DNA of 64,000 bases from Sipunculus nudus (lineage: Eukaryota; Annelida; Sipuncula; Golfingiida; Sipunculidae), in assembly GCA_026874595.1 (NCBI GenBank), contig CM049316.1, forward strand, positions 40,306,695 to 40,370,694, read 5' to 3'. Under the pieces are notes generated by a model, which worked only from the letters and a program-made list of their open reading frames with translations, was not told the origin of the DNA and ran no database searches. Shown here piece after piece: positions 13,801-22,834 of the stretch; position 1 is the first letter of the stretch; the number at the start of each line of letters is the position of its first letter. A program made the translations under genes and the position numbers.

Positions 13801-16800
13801 CCAAACAACTGCTGCGGACAGCTAATAGTTTACTAAATAATTGTAGTTGGCCCATAGTTAACCAAAGAAATTTAAAACACCCATTGTTCATTTTGAAGAT
13901 GCCTGTATTGAACACAGATTTCATAATCATCATAAACATATTTATATCCCTAAGTGAAAATGACTATAGATTGTAATAATGATCATTAATTGTTGCTTCA
14001 GAATTTTAGCCAAGTTCTCATTGACTTCCTAAGTCTGAACAAGCACACCATAAGATATTGTATGGGTATTTTCACAAAACATTTTGCTGAAATGATCACC
14101 TTTTTCATAGGATGTCATAGTTGTGTTTGCAGTGCAACCTACATGTTAGCTTGATGTAAGAATTTCCAGTATAAAAATCATATTTGTTTTCAGAGTCAAA
14201 ACATATTGGATCTATTAGGAGACGGTCCAGGGGCACCAGTCATACCAACAAATCCAGAACCAGTGAAACCAGCAGGAGGAGAGATACTGGATCTTCTAGG
14301 TGACTTAGAATCAAGTCCATGTAAGTTTACTTACAATAACAGATATGGGAGATAGTGAATTATAATTGGAAATGATCAATTAGACAATCTGATAAAATGA
14401 CTGGGACAGAAGCTCAAAAGTACCTAGTCACTTTCGTTAATGTTTAATATATTTCGTAATTTTCTCATTTTGGCTGAATACAAAAGTTTAACAAAGTTTC
14501 TAAGTGAAACCTTTGATATATGATAGTGGTGCAGGATGCTATGTTTCTTTCCCTTCACTCCACTGATAGTGCCTGGTGCAAGTTACTTATCCTGTGTATA
14601 GGCACAAGGAAATGGTTTCACAGCAGATACTATTATATTTCCAGGAGAGAACACTGTATTTCATTTGAACCTAATATGTCCTGATCATGATCATCTTTAA
14701 CATACCGCACCTTTAGGATCCCAGTCTTGGGGCATGTAAATCCACCTTTTTTATGAACATGAATGGTGTAATGATCATATAGAAGGTGTGGGGCCAGAAG
14801 GTTTGGTACTACCCAAACAGTCAGTGTCAGTGATTGCAGGCAGAGGGTGCTGGTGAGGTCAGAAATGGTCTATTCTGCAATAAAATAACAATGCACAGAG
14901 TAGCTTGCTGAGACAGTTTTAGATTCAGGTAAACATATATTTCTTTATGCATATAATTAAAAGCATGTGCTATTGCTCGATTTAAGTTTTCTCAACCTTG
15001 GTTGCATGGCTTTCCTTTATATCTGTTATTATTATTGGTCGTGGAGAGTTTTACTAAGTTTTGTAAAGACTTTTGGCACAACCATCAGTTTCTAATGTTA
15101 TATATAGACCATATGTATAACCTTCCATGCATTTATATTTTGCATACAAAATATCCCTGATGTCTCACTATTGAGTACATGTACATTAAAATTTTGTGTT
15201 CAAGCTGGAAATTGCTGTTCGCAAATATCATTGTCTGAAGTCCATTCTTTCTTATACACGTAGAATCTATTGGAACAGCTGCATGTACATCTGTGCTCTA
15301 ATGTGTATTTCCCTAACCAGTGTTGAAAAGGGTGCAACAACCCTGCAACAATCTTTTACTTGGCATGTTTCACTGGGCAAGCAAAGAAGATCATTTAATA
15401 CAAGCATTCCTTTTAATATTGTGGAGATTGTCTTTTCCTTTGCCATCAATGGCCTATTTAATATCAAGTTAAAACTAGTATAGTGTATGTATTTTTAATC
15501 TTTTTAATAAGTTAAAATTATTCTTAATTTAGTCAAACCATCTTGATCAGCAGTGCTAGTCCTGTTAAATATATCTGCCAAATGAAATGCACTTTGTATG
15601 CACACTTCTAGTGGTGGTCAAGAAAATATGTACACATTGAAGCACAATATGTTGGGCATTCTGTTACTATAGATTCTTTGAATACTTAAGTTGACAATTC
15701 CCTGCCTTTAGAAATATATTTATATATATATACACACAGTGAAACCCTCAGAAAACTTTGACACATCCGAGGTTTGATACAAGCAGTTTTATTTGTTTTT
15801 TTTTTTTTTGTTTTTTTTTATTTCATAGTTTATTGCTCAAAGCTGCCTTTTACAAATTAGATCTGATCTGGTTCTGACAGCTAGAACCTAGTACCGTAGG
15901 ATACTACATCTGGTACAATATACAATAACAGTTTAAATTCTATTTTTCATTTCTACTTTGAAGACAAATTTCAGGTTGCCTGTATTGCCATATTTAAATT
16001 TACTGATACACATTTTTGCTATGAGAATAATGTGATTGACTTTTGATGTGGTCTCACTATTATCTTCACATTTGTATCCGAGTATTACGTCAGCTTCCGA
16101 TAATTTGACACTTTTGCCAGCTATTACCGAAATTTTGCTTTCTACTTCAAACCAAAAATGTTTTAAGTTTTCCACATGAATAGAAAAAGTGTTCAGTGTA
16201 GCCTGTTTCGTCATAAAAACTACATTTAATATAGTCCGTTATACCCATTTTATGTAGCAACACATTGGTGGGAAATATATTATGAAGTATTTTCCAGTGG
16301 AGTAGTTGTAACCTGACCTCTTTACAACATTTCTTTGCTGTATACCAGTCCGCTGATTTTATTTGGATATAATATAACTAGTTTTCCAAAATATTGAGTG
16401 TGTAACTTCGACATAAACAGGGTATTTGACTTAAGCGAGTTTGGCACAACGAGGTTTCACTGTATATATACAGTAATATTTCATACCCTTATTATTATTG
16501 GGCCATAAAAATTTATATACCCTAATATCCAGACTTGCTCAAACATGGGTCCAGCTTGTACACAAGACTTTATGGTAGACGTTGCATACAGAACATCCTC
16601 TGTACCTCACTGTTTGTGTTCCGCCAGTTGACCCCATCTCCTGCATGTGCATTTGCTTTTATTTACGCCAGCAGCTGGCCAGCCACCTCTGATGGGTAAC
16701 TTGTTAGATGGCATCTCACCGATGCAGCCTGTTCTCCCCGCAGTTGGTTCACAGCCTCTCATGAACAACAGCACAGGTCAGGTTCTGCAGCCTGCCGTGG

Positions 16801-19800
16801 CAGTCCCAGTGACTGCTACAGCCTCTATCTTAACAGCTCAAAAGTAATTCAACTATGAATGTCTAGTACATTATAATTTTTGCAAGTTGAATGTGTATTT
16901 TTGTTGAGTTAATGAAAGAAAACCATATGTATAGCACTATATATAATTTGCCATTGTGTTTTCTATTATGTTACTTACACTGGAGTTTGTTTTTTACACT
17001 TGCTGCATTAAACTTGTTATATGTGTCGAAATTTAAGTTGTTTTTTTCTGTTGTGCACTTCCAGTGTCATTGTGCACACCAGTGATGCATTTATTTATAA
17101 TCACACATTAATTCAAACTCCCCAGAGGCAAGTTGATTTCCCCTACAGAATGAATGCATATGAAAGTTATGAATACTTTTGATTTGGTTTATATTGCAGC
17201 CCTGCCTTCTCTCACAGCGTTCGAGAAGAATGGTCTTAATGTAGAATTCACATTTGAAAGGACAGACAACCAGCCTGGGCTAGTTACAATAATGCTAACT
17301 GCCACAAATTCCACTCCCATGCCAATGAACGACTTTGTGTTCCAAGCTGCTGTCCCTAAGGTAAGAATAGGCACGGCTTGGCACAGCAATGACCCTCCCT
17401 CAAGCCATCATGGAATCATCTGACCGCCAGACATTTTTAAAACTAGAATGGTATCAGTTGAGCACATGTCTCCGCCAGGAAAAAAAAGATCCAACTGCAT
17501 TTCCCCCTTAATCTGGACCTGCACTAAAACTAAATAGAATCTTCCTTGGCCAATCCCCTACCCCGCCACAAAATTTTGTGAAAATCAATCTTTTTTGGGT
17601 AACCTTGCTGGCAGACAAACACATAGGTAAAAACATGACCTTGGCTAAGTTGAAAAAATAGCTATGCAGGGAATTGCAATTTTGCATATTGGTATCTTAA
17701 TGGGGCTTTGGTTTTTTAACAGAAATTAGATCATTGTGCCCTTTTCAGCTCAGCTGACTATAAGTCATCTGAGCTATAGTCGTGGTCCATTGGCTGTCGT
17801 CTGGCCGTCGTGCCGTCCGTCTGTTCGGATGTCCTTCCGTAAGACTGGCACGTTTCAACACCATTGAACCTACTAATCTGAAATTGGGCATATAGTTAGA
17901 TGTCCCCAAAATCTCCTACCATGCTGAAAATTGGGTCAATAGGACTTCGTTCTTTTGAGATATTAAGGAAAAACCTCAATTTTTTATCAACAATCTATTT
18001 TCACACTACAGAACTACCTAATATCAAAACCACTCATCTGGTTTTCTTCATATTTACCATAAATATTCCTCTATATAGTTCCTATGTACATGCCAGAAAT
18101 TAAGTCAGTATTATTTAATTTAAAAAAAGTTATGGGCCAAAACATAATGGACTTTGTAAAAAAAATCAGGAAAGATATTTGGTCACTTAAAACCAAAAGT
18201 GTTTAAGGTAGGGACTTTTTTCAGTAATACAACTTTAATTTATCAAAATTTACTTGTATACCAGAAATTAGATCAAAATCTGTTAAATTTATTTAAATAT
18301 TGGCAAAAAAATAAAATTGGTACCTTAAATTTTGCCCAAGTTTGACCATGGCAGGTTTTTTTCCTGTAACTGCTGTGGATATAATTTTCAAAGCATGTTT
18401 TTGTTAGCATTTCAACTGTTATCACCAAAAATTTGAAACCAGTTGATCAAAAACTGAAGATTTTATTCAAGTTTTCAAGCACCATGTCACATGTTGTTTA
18501 CATCAAGCTTGTGTTATGCAGTTTGCTAGAGCTCAGCTCCTCAGCTTCAGCTCTAAGTTCCTTAAATTTTGCATACAGTTAGATGTCTCCTAAATCCCCT
18601 ACCATGTACAGAATTTGGTCACTAGGACTTAATTCCTTTGAGATATTAATGAAAAATTTCATTTTTCCATTAAATACCAATTGTTACACTTTAAGACTGC
18701 CTAATATCAAAACCACTGATCTGACTGTGATCATATATAATATACATATTTTACTATACAGTCACTATGCATATGCCAGAAATTTTCAGTATTGCGTAAT
18801 TGTTTTAAATTATTGGCCCAAATATAATGCACTTTTTAAAAAATCAAGAAATATATTTACACTCTTAACAAGAGGATTGCTGAAGCTAGAGAATTTTTGT
18901 CAGGGATGTAACATTATTTAATCAAGATTCAATTGAATACCCAAAATTAGTTCTGAATTTTTCAAATTTTTTAAGTTATTAGTATAAATATAAAATTAGT
19001 ACCATAAATTTTGCCCAACTTTGACCATGGCACGTTTGTTTCCTGAGAGCACTGTTGATATAATTTTCATATAATGCACACATAAGAATTTCATCTTTGT
19101 AGTTTAGAAAGCTGAAAGAAATTGGCCAAATATTGTATTTACCACACAAAACCAGCATGTGCCTCATTCCCAAATCATATTTTTTATCATATATAACAGC
19201 TGAGCGCTGTGACCCATGGGTCCCTTGTTCCTGTAGATCATGGCTGAAAACCTCAATTTTATCATTAAAATCAGTATTCAGAATTGTCTTATAACTTAAA
19301 CAAGGGAGCTGAATCCCTCCAATTGACATTTTGGGGGAATTTGATAATGCTCATTCTATATATAAATGTGTATATGTCTTTTCATTTCCATTAAAATATG
19401 ACACATTAAGTTAATATGTTATCTCATATATTTTATCGTCTTAACTTAGGATATATGCAGGTCCTTTCCTGTAGCTATATTTAAACACTGGTCTTTAAAA
19501 ACTTCATTAATATGAAATTAACTTTTACATGTTTTATTCTTTTTAAAAATGGTTTCAGTAGTCTTCATGATGATAACGTAGTATGATGAAGTTACAGCAA
19601 GCCAGCTATGTTTCAGATTTAATACATGGTAGAACTTAATGTGACAGATATGTTCATGGTGCTTAATCACTTGTGGTTGTTTTTCAGTCATTCCAGCTTC
19701 AGCTACAGTCCCCTACAGGTACCGTAGTTCCAGCAAATAAAGAAGGTGCCGTGACCCAGGTCATCAAGGTCAATAACCCACAACAGGTACATGGTATTTT

Positions 19801-20724
19801 TATTCCTTAAAATATAGTTTCAATACATTGTTTAACTGTTGGTAACGAAAGACTGCTGATCCAATCACAAATGGCCTTTCAAATTAGAATTTAGGTAACC
19901 ATGCAAGTTTATCTTTTGAAATCAAACCCTTGAAATGATTAATTTATTAGTTTTCAGTATGAGTTAATTTTATTTAATGGACATGCTGGTCATATCTTCC
20001 AACATTTAAGTAAATAATGACAGTTTTCAGATAATTATCATAGTTACAACCATTTCTAATTAGATCTGCACACTGGATCATATGAACTGTATCAGTGTTT
20101 GTTTTGTTTACAAATAGACTACCATTGTTTTCTAAAGACTGGGAGCCGTGTTAACTACCAGTCCTGCAGTCCTGACATGATAATGTTAATCATGGCAACT
20201 TAAACATGTCTGTTGGGCTTTTACACCTGAGCCGAATGGCTCATCAAGCCGGAGCTTATCCCGGTTTCTATAGCGTTAAGCAACTTAGGAGTTAAAACTC
20301 CTCCAGGATGGGACGCTAGTCCATCGCAGGTTACCTCCCCAATATTTCCTAGTACCCATTTCTACTGCTGGGTGGACAGAGGCACACTTGCAGTTAAGAC
20401 CTTGCCTAAGGGTCTTGGTATGGTGGGGGTCTGACCGGGATTCAAACCTCCAACCTCTCGATCATTAGCCTGGCACCTTAACCATTACACCACTGCCCCC
20501 TTAAACATGACATCTGACTTAATCCCAAAATATGACTGAAAATCACACTACTGAAACAGCCCCATATACTGTGATTACACTCGCTGCAAGTTTTAAGTCA
20601 TATCTTGAAATGTCTTTTTCAGCAACCACTGAGAATGCGGATCCGTCTCAACTACAGTTACAATGGACTCACCATATCAGAACAAGGAGAGATAAACAAC
20701 TTCCCCCCAGTCATATGGCAATAG
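1836..20724 (+). CDS. AP1G1: AP-1 complex subunit gamma-1 (gamma-adaptin), 5'-partial, 13 exons
   Basis: Large subunit of the AP-1 clathrin adaptor, which sorts cargo at the trans-Golgi network and endosomes. Coding exons: 1836-1891, 2498-2611, 8038-8178, 8984-9038, 9701-9913, 11004-11131, 11877-11981, 13461-13608, 14194-14320, 16672-16776, 17200-17360, 19688-19786, 20623-20724. Joined they give 518 codons in one frame including the TAG stop; every junction is GT-AG and the phases agree. By comparison with the vertebrate protein (about 820 residues) this is roughly residue 315 to the C terminus. Order: C-terminal half of the helical trunk (exons 1-7 of this list), flexible hinge with two LDLLG clathrin-box-like motifs (exons 8-10), and the immunoglobulin-like gamma-ear that binds accessory proteins (exons 11-13), ending FPPVIWQ. 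The N-terminal trunk is outside the window. Introns are packed with repeats. The hinge exon ending at 16776 is the least certain junction. Confidence 0.93.
2498..2611 (+). CDS. AP1G1: AP1G1 exon: trunk, [12 protein letters not shown] to DPDISIR
   Basis: Acceptor TTTTATAG, donor GTAAGT. Encodes the helical-repeat segment [26 protein letters not shown]. Phase 2 at both ends. Followed by a 5.4-kb intron, the largest here, which houses an array of mobile elements. Confidence 0.94.
2612..2815. other. Intron, no feature
   Basis: Start of the 5.4-kb intron. No motif or repeat that I can name. Confidence 0.5.
2816..3083 (-). mobile_element. Retroelement gag-like fragment (DIRS-type suspected)
   Basis: On the minus strand an open stretch reads [20 protein letters not shown], then [13 protein letters not shown], then an Arg/Gly/Pro/Gln-rich tail with [15 protein letters not shown]. 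The GC content and codon texture are much higher than in the surrounding intron. An acidic LFG(D/E)D motif, an amphipathic helix and a basic Gly/Arg tail with FLG resemble the first ORF of DIRS-like retrotransposons; that family assignment is from memory and tentative. No reverse transcriptase or recombinase is next to it, so this is a short antisense remnant in an AP1G1 intron. Confidence 0.45.
3710..3724. promoter_or_regulatory. Perfect palindromic nuclear-receptor site (ERE-type, IR3)
   Basis: AGGTCACAGTGACCT: two AGGTCA half-sites inverted with a 3-bp spacer, identical to the classical vertebrate vitellogenin estrogen-response-element core. It lies inside mobile element copy 1. Function in this genome is unknown. 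Confidence 0.6.
3866..3880. promoter_or_regulatory. Second perfect IR3 nuclear-receptor site
   Basis: AGGTCATGGTGACCT, one internal repeat unit (156 bp) downstream of the first. One-mismatch versions occur near 3554-3568, 4127 and 4276 in neighbouring units, so the site is part of the repeat unit. Confidence 0.6.
4562..4712 (+). mobile_element. Helentron-like element, copy 2 (5' end only)
   Basis: A left end (TTAGCTCAGCTGACTATAAG, foldback partner, GTGGTCCATTGTC) begins exactly where copy 1 ends and is cut off after about 150 bp by copy 3. Head-to-tail packing with both neighbours. Confidence 0.6.
5253..6601. mobile_element. MITE with CTGTAGATTCAGA terminal inverted repeats, TA target
   Basis: Ends are CTGTAGATTCAGA (5253-5265) and its inverse TCTGAATCTACAG (6589-6601), each flanked by TA. 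The uninterrupted sister copies (near 18950 and 43205) read through the site as GATCTGAATTTT, giving a natural empty site. TA duplication and short inverted ends fit a Tc1/mariner-type non-autonomous element. The ends also share a TTCGTGG-type subterminal word. The 1.35-kb interior (5640-6480) is unusually GC-rich and structured, with no protein I recognise. Confidence 0.7.
7621..7840 (+). pseudogene. EEP endonuclease-like remnant in copy 3
   Basis: Reads [20 protein letters not shown], then [12 protein letters not shown], an in-frame stop, then [15 protein letters not shown]. The same peptide occurs in copies 6 and 7. It matches the C-terminal part of exonuclease-endonuclease-phosphatase domains (DH-G-x-IDx-x-F-T-N ... 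SDH). The catalytic SDH position reads SGH here, so it is dead. It sits just before the 3' end of the element, in its sense orientation. Confidence 0.55.
8038..8178 (+). CDS. AP1G1: AP1G1 exon: trunk, [11 protein letters not shown] to VFSAEK
   Basis: Acceptor TTTGTACAG, donor GTAAGT. Encodes [20 protein letters not shown] and then [16 protein letters not shown], a hallmark adaptin trunk segment. Phase 2 in and out; the last Lys codon is completed by the next exon. Confidence 0.95.
8179..8983. other. Intron, no feature
   Basis: About 0.8 kb of AT-rich intron. No repeat or RNA gene seen. Confidence 0.5.
8984..9038 (+). CDS. AP1G1: AP1G1 exon: trunk, [18 protein letters not shown]
   Basis: Acceptor GTATTCCAG, donor GTAAGT. 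The 55-bp exon encodes [18 protein letters not shown], near-identical to gamma-adaptins generally. Ends in phase 0. Degenerate copies of its 3' edge plus donor follow in the intron. Confidence 0.95.
9097..9440 (+). repeat. Decayed tandem copies of the AP1G1 exon 3' edge and its 5' splice site
   Basis: The true boundary reads ATGAAAGTATTGACCACA then GTAAGTGTTTTCTCATT. Intron words repeat it: AAAGTATTTACCTTA-GTAAGTGTTATC (GT at 9117), GTATCTACCTCA-GTAAGTG (9352), AAAGTATTTAATTTA-GTGAGTG (9387), TTTTCCACA-GTAAGAG (9421), with several more that lost the GT (9180-9300). These are potential decoy donors. Confidence 0.6.
9501..9692 (+). repeat. Three identical 64-bp copies of the next exon's 3' splice site
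   Basis: Units 9501-9564, 9565-9628 and 9629-9692 are identical. Each begins GCTTTCAG-GCTGGTTATTAT, mimicking the true acceptor GCTTTCAG-GCTGGTAATTAC at 9693-9714. Because the third unit ends right at 9692, the real acceptor has the same upstream tract as the decoys. A decoy exon would read [12 protein letters not shown] then TGA, against [12 protein letters not shown] in the real exon. Confidence 0.85.
9701..9913 (+). CDS. AP1G1: AP1G1 exon: trunk, [10 protein letters not shown] to EEEEPIN
   Basis: 213 bp, phase 0 at both ends. Encodes [37 protein letters not shown] and the acidic EEEEPIN segment. The start is chosen because only this AG, of four with the same upstream context at 64-bp spacing, opens into the full exon; the upstream three hit TGA after 12 codons. 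Confidence 0.95.
9914..11003. other. Intron, no feature
   Basis: 1.1 kb of AT-rich intron without a recognised repeat. Confidence 0.5.
11004..11131 (+). CDS. AP1G1: AP1G1 exon: trunk, [14 protein letters not shown] to STRFTQTT
   Basis: Acceptor TTTTTTTCTTCAG, donor GTAAGA. Encodes [20 protein letters not shown] and then [12 protein letters not shown]. Ends with two bases of a Lys codon. The conserved trunk motif MKLSTRF is intact. Confidence 0.94.
11132..11876. other. Intron, no feature
   Basis: No repeat or RNA gene recognised. Confidence 0.5.
11877..11981 (+). CDS. AP1G1: AP1G1 exon: end of trunk, [11 protein letters not shown] to HNNLR
   Basis: Acceptor CATTATTTCAG, donor GTGAGA. Encodes [20 protein letters not shown] and then [20 protein letters not shown](S/A)VE is diagnostic of gamma-adaptin. 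Confidence 0.94.
11982..13369. other. Intron, no named feature
   Basis: 1.4 kb. A short open stretch at 12699-12959 has no family I recognise. Weak duplications (ATATAAACACA..GGATATAAAC) occur at 13175-13240. Confidence 0.4.
13370..13400 (+). mobile_element. Solo 3' end of a Helentron-like element (remnant)
   Basis: GCTTAGCTTCATGACTCATG-GGTCACTTGTG matches the family right end (GCTGAGCGTCATGACCCATGG then GTCACTTGTT) with about four differences. I could not find a matching left end within this intron. Confidence 0.4.
13461..13608 (+). CDS. AP1G1: AP1G1 exon: start of hinge, [15 protein letters not shown]
   Basis: Acceptor TGCTCAACAG, donor [19 protein letters not shown] is the conserved trunk-to-hinge junction; the rest ([13 protein letters not shown] onward) is polar and variable as expected for a hinge. 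Ends in phase 0. Confidence 0.92.
13628..13870 (+). repeat. Intronic minisatellite, about 33 bp, ~7 decayed units
   Basis: Words of the form TGTAGACAGCCCATAGTTTA recur near 13634, 13665, 13697, 13752, 13815 and 13843 with indels. It begins 20 bp past the donor of the hinge exon. Confidence 0.65.
14194..14320 (+). CDS. AP1G1: AP1G1 exon: hinge with two LDLLG boxes
   Basis: Acceptor TTTGTTTTCAG, donor GTAAGT. Encodes [20 protein letters not shown] and then [15 protein letters not shown]. The two (I/L)LDLLGD motifs are the clathrin-box-like elements of the gamma-1 hinge. Phase 1 at the 3' end. Confidence 0.93.
14321..15736. other. Intron, no feature
   Basis: 1.4 kb of AT-rich intron. An open stretch at 15196-15483 shows no family resemblance. 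Confidence 0.45.
15737..16462. mobile_element. pogo/Tigger-like MITE carrying retrotransposon sequence
   Basis: Ends are CAGTGAAACCCTC (15737) and GAGGTTTCACTG (to 16462), the outer word typical of pogo-type TIRs. The right end is flanked by TA; on the left there is a TATA/CACA microsatellite, so the target duplication is not clean. The interior is mostly antisense LINE coding remnant. Confidence 0.55.
15933..16360 (-). pseudogene. Non-LTR retrotransposon C-terminal remnant (zf-RVT region)
   Basis: Minus-strand reading gives [45 protein letters not shown] and then FWFEVESKI...[11 protein letters not shown]. The HWKILHN.(F/Y)PTN..L..MGI spacing, and a C..C..(T/D)..EH.F..C cluster followed by FW, match the region after the reverse transcriptase of L1/CR1-type LINEs. 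At least one frame change; not functional. Confidence 0.65.
16672..16776 (+). CDS. AP1G1: AP1G1 exon: hinge, (S)[15 protein letters not shown]; junctions uncertain
   Basis: The acceptor is a NAGNAG (CCAGCAG): 16672 gives SAGQPP, 16675 gives SGQPP. The 3' end is set at CAG-GTCAGG (16777) because the following ear exon needs phase 1, giving [13 protein letters not shown]. The open frame actually runs on to TAA at 16845-16847 with a coding-like Ala/Val/Pro-rich stretch ([20 protein letters not shown]). A donor at AAAA-GTAATT there would break the frame. An unseen microexon is possible. Confidence 0.7.
17200..17360 (+). CDS. AP1G1: AP1G1 exon: start of gamma-ear, [20 protein letters not shown]
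   Basis: Acceptor TTTATATTGCAG, donor GTAAGA. Encodes [20 protein letters not shown] and then MTATNSTP-like [20 protein letters not shown] and VPK, the first strands of the ear fold that recruits accessory proteins. Ends in phase 0. Confidence 0.94.
17361..17743. other. Intron, no feature
   Basis: No motif recognised before the next mobile element. Confidence 0.5.
17744..19229 (+). mobile_element. Helentron-like element, copy 4
   Basis: Left end TTCAGCTCAGCTGACTATAAG with foldback; CCGT-rich tract at 17797-17840; right end CAGCTGAGCGCTGTGACCCA then TGGGTCCCTTGTT. The body matches copies 3 and 6 and contains two partial tandem repeats of the GTTAGATGTCCCCAAAATC-to-CATGGCACG module (from about 17880 and 18560). 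1.49 kb, sense to AP1G1. Confidence 0.68.
19230..19687. other. Intron, no feature
   Basis: AT-rich, nothing recognised. Confidence 0.5.
19688..19786 (+). CDS. AP1G1: AP1G1 exon: gamma-ear, [20 protein letters not shown]
   Basis: Acceptor TTGTTTTTCAG, donor GTACAT. Encodes SFQLQLQSP through [12 protein letters not shown], matching the ear's (T/S)FQLQL..P and ITQVIKV.NP strands. Phase 0 at both ends. Confidence 0.94.
20223..20504 (-). mobile_element. tRNA-derived SINE
   Basis: On the minus strand it starts GGGGGCAGTGGTGTAATGGT (A-box-like TGGTGTAATGGTTAAGG, 20477-20493), then a B-box-like GGTTTGAATCC (20438-20448), and continues through a conserved body with CGATGGACTAGCGTCCCATC and GAGCCATTCGGCTC. 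pol III promoter boxes at the correct spacing followed by a shared core are the hallmark of a SINE. In the last AP1G1 intron, antisense to the gene. Family name not assigned. Confidence 0.75.
20623..20724 (+). CDS. AP1G1: AP1G1 terminal coding exon: end of gamma-ear and TAG
   Basis: Acceptor TGTCTTTTTCAG. Encodes [20 protein letters not shown] and then [22 protein letters not shown] and FPP..WQ at the very C terminus are gamma-1 ear signatures. Confidence 0.95.
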   Translation, partial: QPLRMRIRLNYSYNGLTISEQGEINNFPPVIWQ

Positions 20725-21699
20725 CAACTGCTTTATGCTACAGTTTGAAATCAGCATCAGCCATAACACATCGCAGGTCATCCCTGGAGGCACACCGCAA
20801 TCGTTTATATCTAATGGTACACCTACAAGCGAGACAACCTCAGCTAGATGTAGTCAGTGGCATGTCAGAACAGATTACACAAGCCGTGAAAGTAAACCTC
20901 CTCAGATGACTTTAAGTAGAACTATTTATATCAAGGCATTACTATAGTTCATAAGAAAGAAAAATATGAACTGTGAAAGCCAAATGCCCGCTAATATTTA
21001 ATCTCAAGAAAATGGATATATCGTAACGGCAGGAGAACTGTATTACCTGTGACGTGCTGAATAGACTGTGAAATTCAATGTAATTATGTATTGAGGTGAG
21101 CATATGGACATGGGGAATTCTAGTACAAGTGTGCAGTAAAGACTGTGATTTAGAGCAAGACTAATGTCACGGAGCAACCCTTTACCTACTTTTATGTGCT
21201 GGTACACGTTTCTTTCTACAACAATTAAACTGTAATCAGTGTGTCATGTTTATAACATACATGTCTATTCATGCACAAATAATTTAGTTATTAATACTTA
21301 ACACTGATACAGCCATAAAGGGAGTCGTGGACTGATGCCTTTATGGTTTTCTCCATGATTCTTTGAGAAACAGTGTTGGTTTATTCTGTAAATCTGACAC
21401 AATTCACAAGACAAGTTTCATCTAAACATTTCAACTGTAGATCACTAAATTATTCACACATATAGATATAATATCTCAGCTTTTATGTTTCATGTTGTAC
21501 CATGGGGTCTTAACACATTAAATACCTGCCTGATGCCTAAGGCAGTATTCCACACTGCTCTTTGTTGATTGTACATGTAAAATATATGTAAATTACCAGA
21601 ATTAACATTAAAACTTTAAACCTGCTCAAATACTACTTCATACATGATATACATAATTTCTTTAGATGTCTGATTCTGCAGGCTCTAGCAAAAAATAAA
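20725..21699 (+). other. AP1G1: AP1G1 3' UTR (probable)
   Basis: Runs from the stop codon to a possible polyadenylation signal AATAAA at 21694-21699, just before the satellite begins. The true cleavage site cannot be seen; earlier variant signals (AATTAAA near 21223) are also present. Confidence 0.4.
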
Positions 21700-21756
21700 C
21701 AGGAGACCAGATAAAGTCAGCAGAATTGCAAAGTGGTCTGCAATATCCAACCCTTC

Positions 21757-22795
21757 ATATGACATGTGTGTTGTCATCTTACCCAACATGTGACCTATAT
21801 GATGTCATCTTATCCATTACTTGACCTTTATGATGTCATCTGACCTATCACTTGGCCTTTATGATGTCATCAGACCTATCACTTGACCTTTGTGATGTCA
21901 TCAGACTTGTCACCTGACCTATATGATGTCACTTGACCCATCGTTGGACATATATGTCATTAGACCCATGACTTGACCTATATGATGTCATTAGACCTAT
22001 GACTTGACCTCTATGATGTCATTAGACCCATGACTTTACCTATATGATGTCATTAGACCTATGACTTGACCTATGTCATTAGACCCATGACTTGACCTAT
22101 ATGATGTCATCAGACCCATGACTTAACCTATATGATGTCATTAAACCCATGACTTGATCTATATGCCATTAGAACCATGACTTGACATATATGATGCCAT
22201 TAGACCCATGACTTGACCTATATGATGTCATCAGACCCATGACTTACCCCATATGATATCATCAGACCAGTGGCTTGACATGTCATCAGACCCATCATGT
22301 GACCTGGGTGATGTCAACAGACCTATCACTTGACTTCTATGATGTCATCAGACCCATGACTTGACCTATATCATCAGACCTATCACTTGACTTCTGTGAT
22401 GTCATCAGACCTATCACTTGACTTCTGTGATGTCATCAGACCTATCACTTGACTTCTATGATATCATCAGACCTATCACTTGACTTCTATGATGTCATCA
22501 GACCCATGACTTGACCTATATCAAGAGACCTATCACTTGACTTCTATGATGTCATCAGACCTTTGACTTGACCTATATCAAGAGACCTATCACTTGACTT
22601 CTGTGATGTCATCAGACCTATCACTGACTTCTATGATGTCAACAGACCCATGACTTGACCTATATCAAGAGACCTATCACTTGACTTCTGTGATGTCATC
22701 AGACCTATCACTTGACTTCTATGATGTCATCAGACCTATCACTTGACTTCTATGATGTCATCAGACCTTTCACTTGACTTCTATGATGTCAGTCC
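21757..22795. repeat. Satellite, 31-bp units, subfamily A
   Basis: About 30 imperfect units of the form GACCTATCACTTGACTTCTA-TGATGTCATCA, with blocks in which CTTGACCTATATGATGTCAT dominates. Some units are shortened. Neighbouring units group in patches of like variants, as expected from unequal exchange. Dense in TGACCT words. Confidence 0.9.
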
Positions 22796-22834
22796 GACAA
22801 CAATGCAATAACAATCACCGGACCCAGAATGTGA

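Noticed and set aside
20437-20500. Functional tRNA genes at the A/B-box sites (also 58.99, 59.73, 28.69 kb)
   Set aside because: Acceptor and anticodon stems do not pair and the sequences run on into repeat bodies; these are SINEs.
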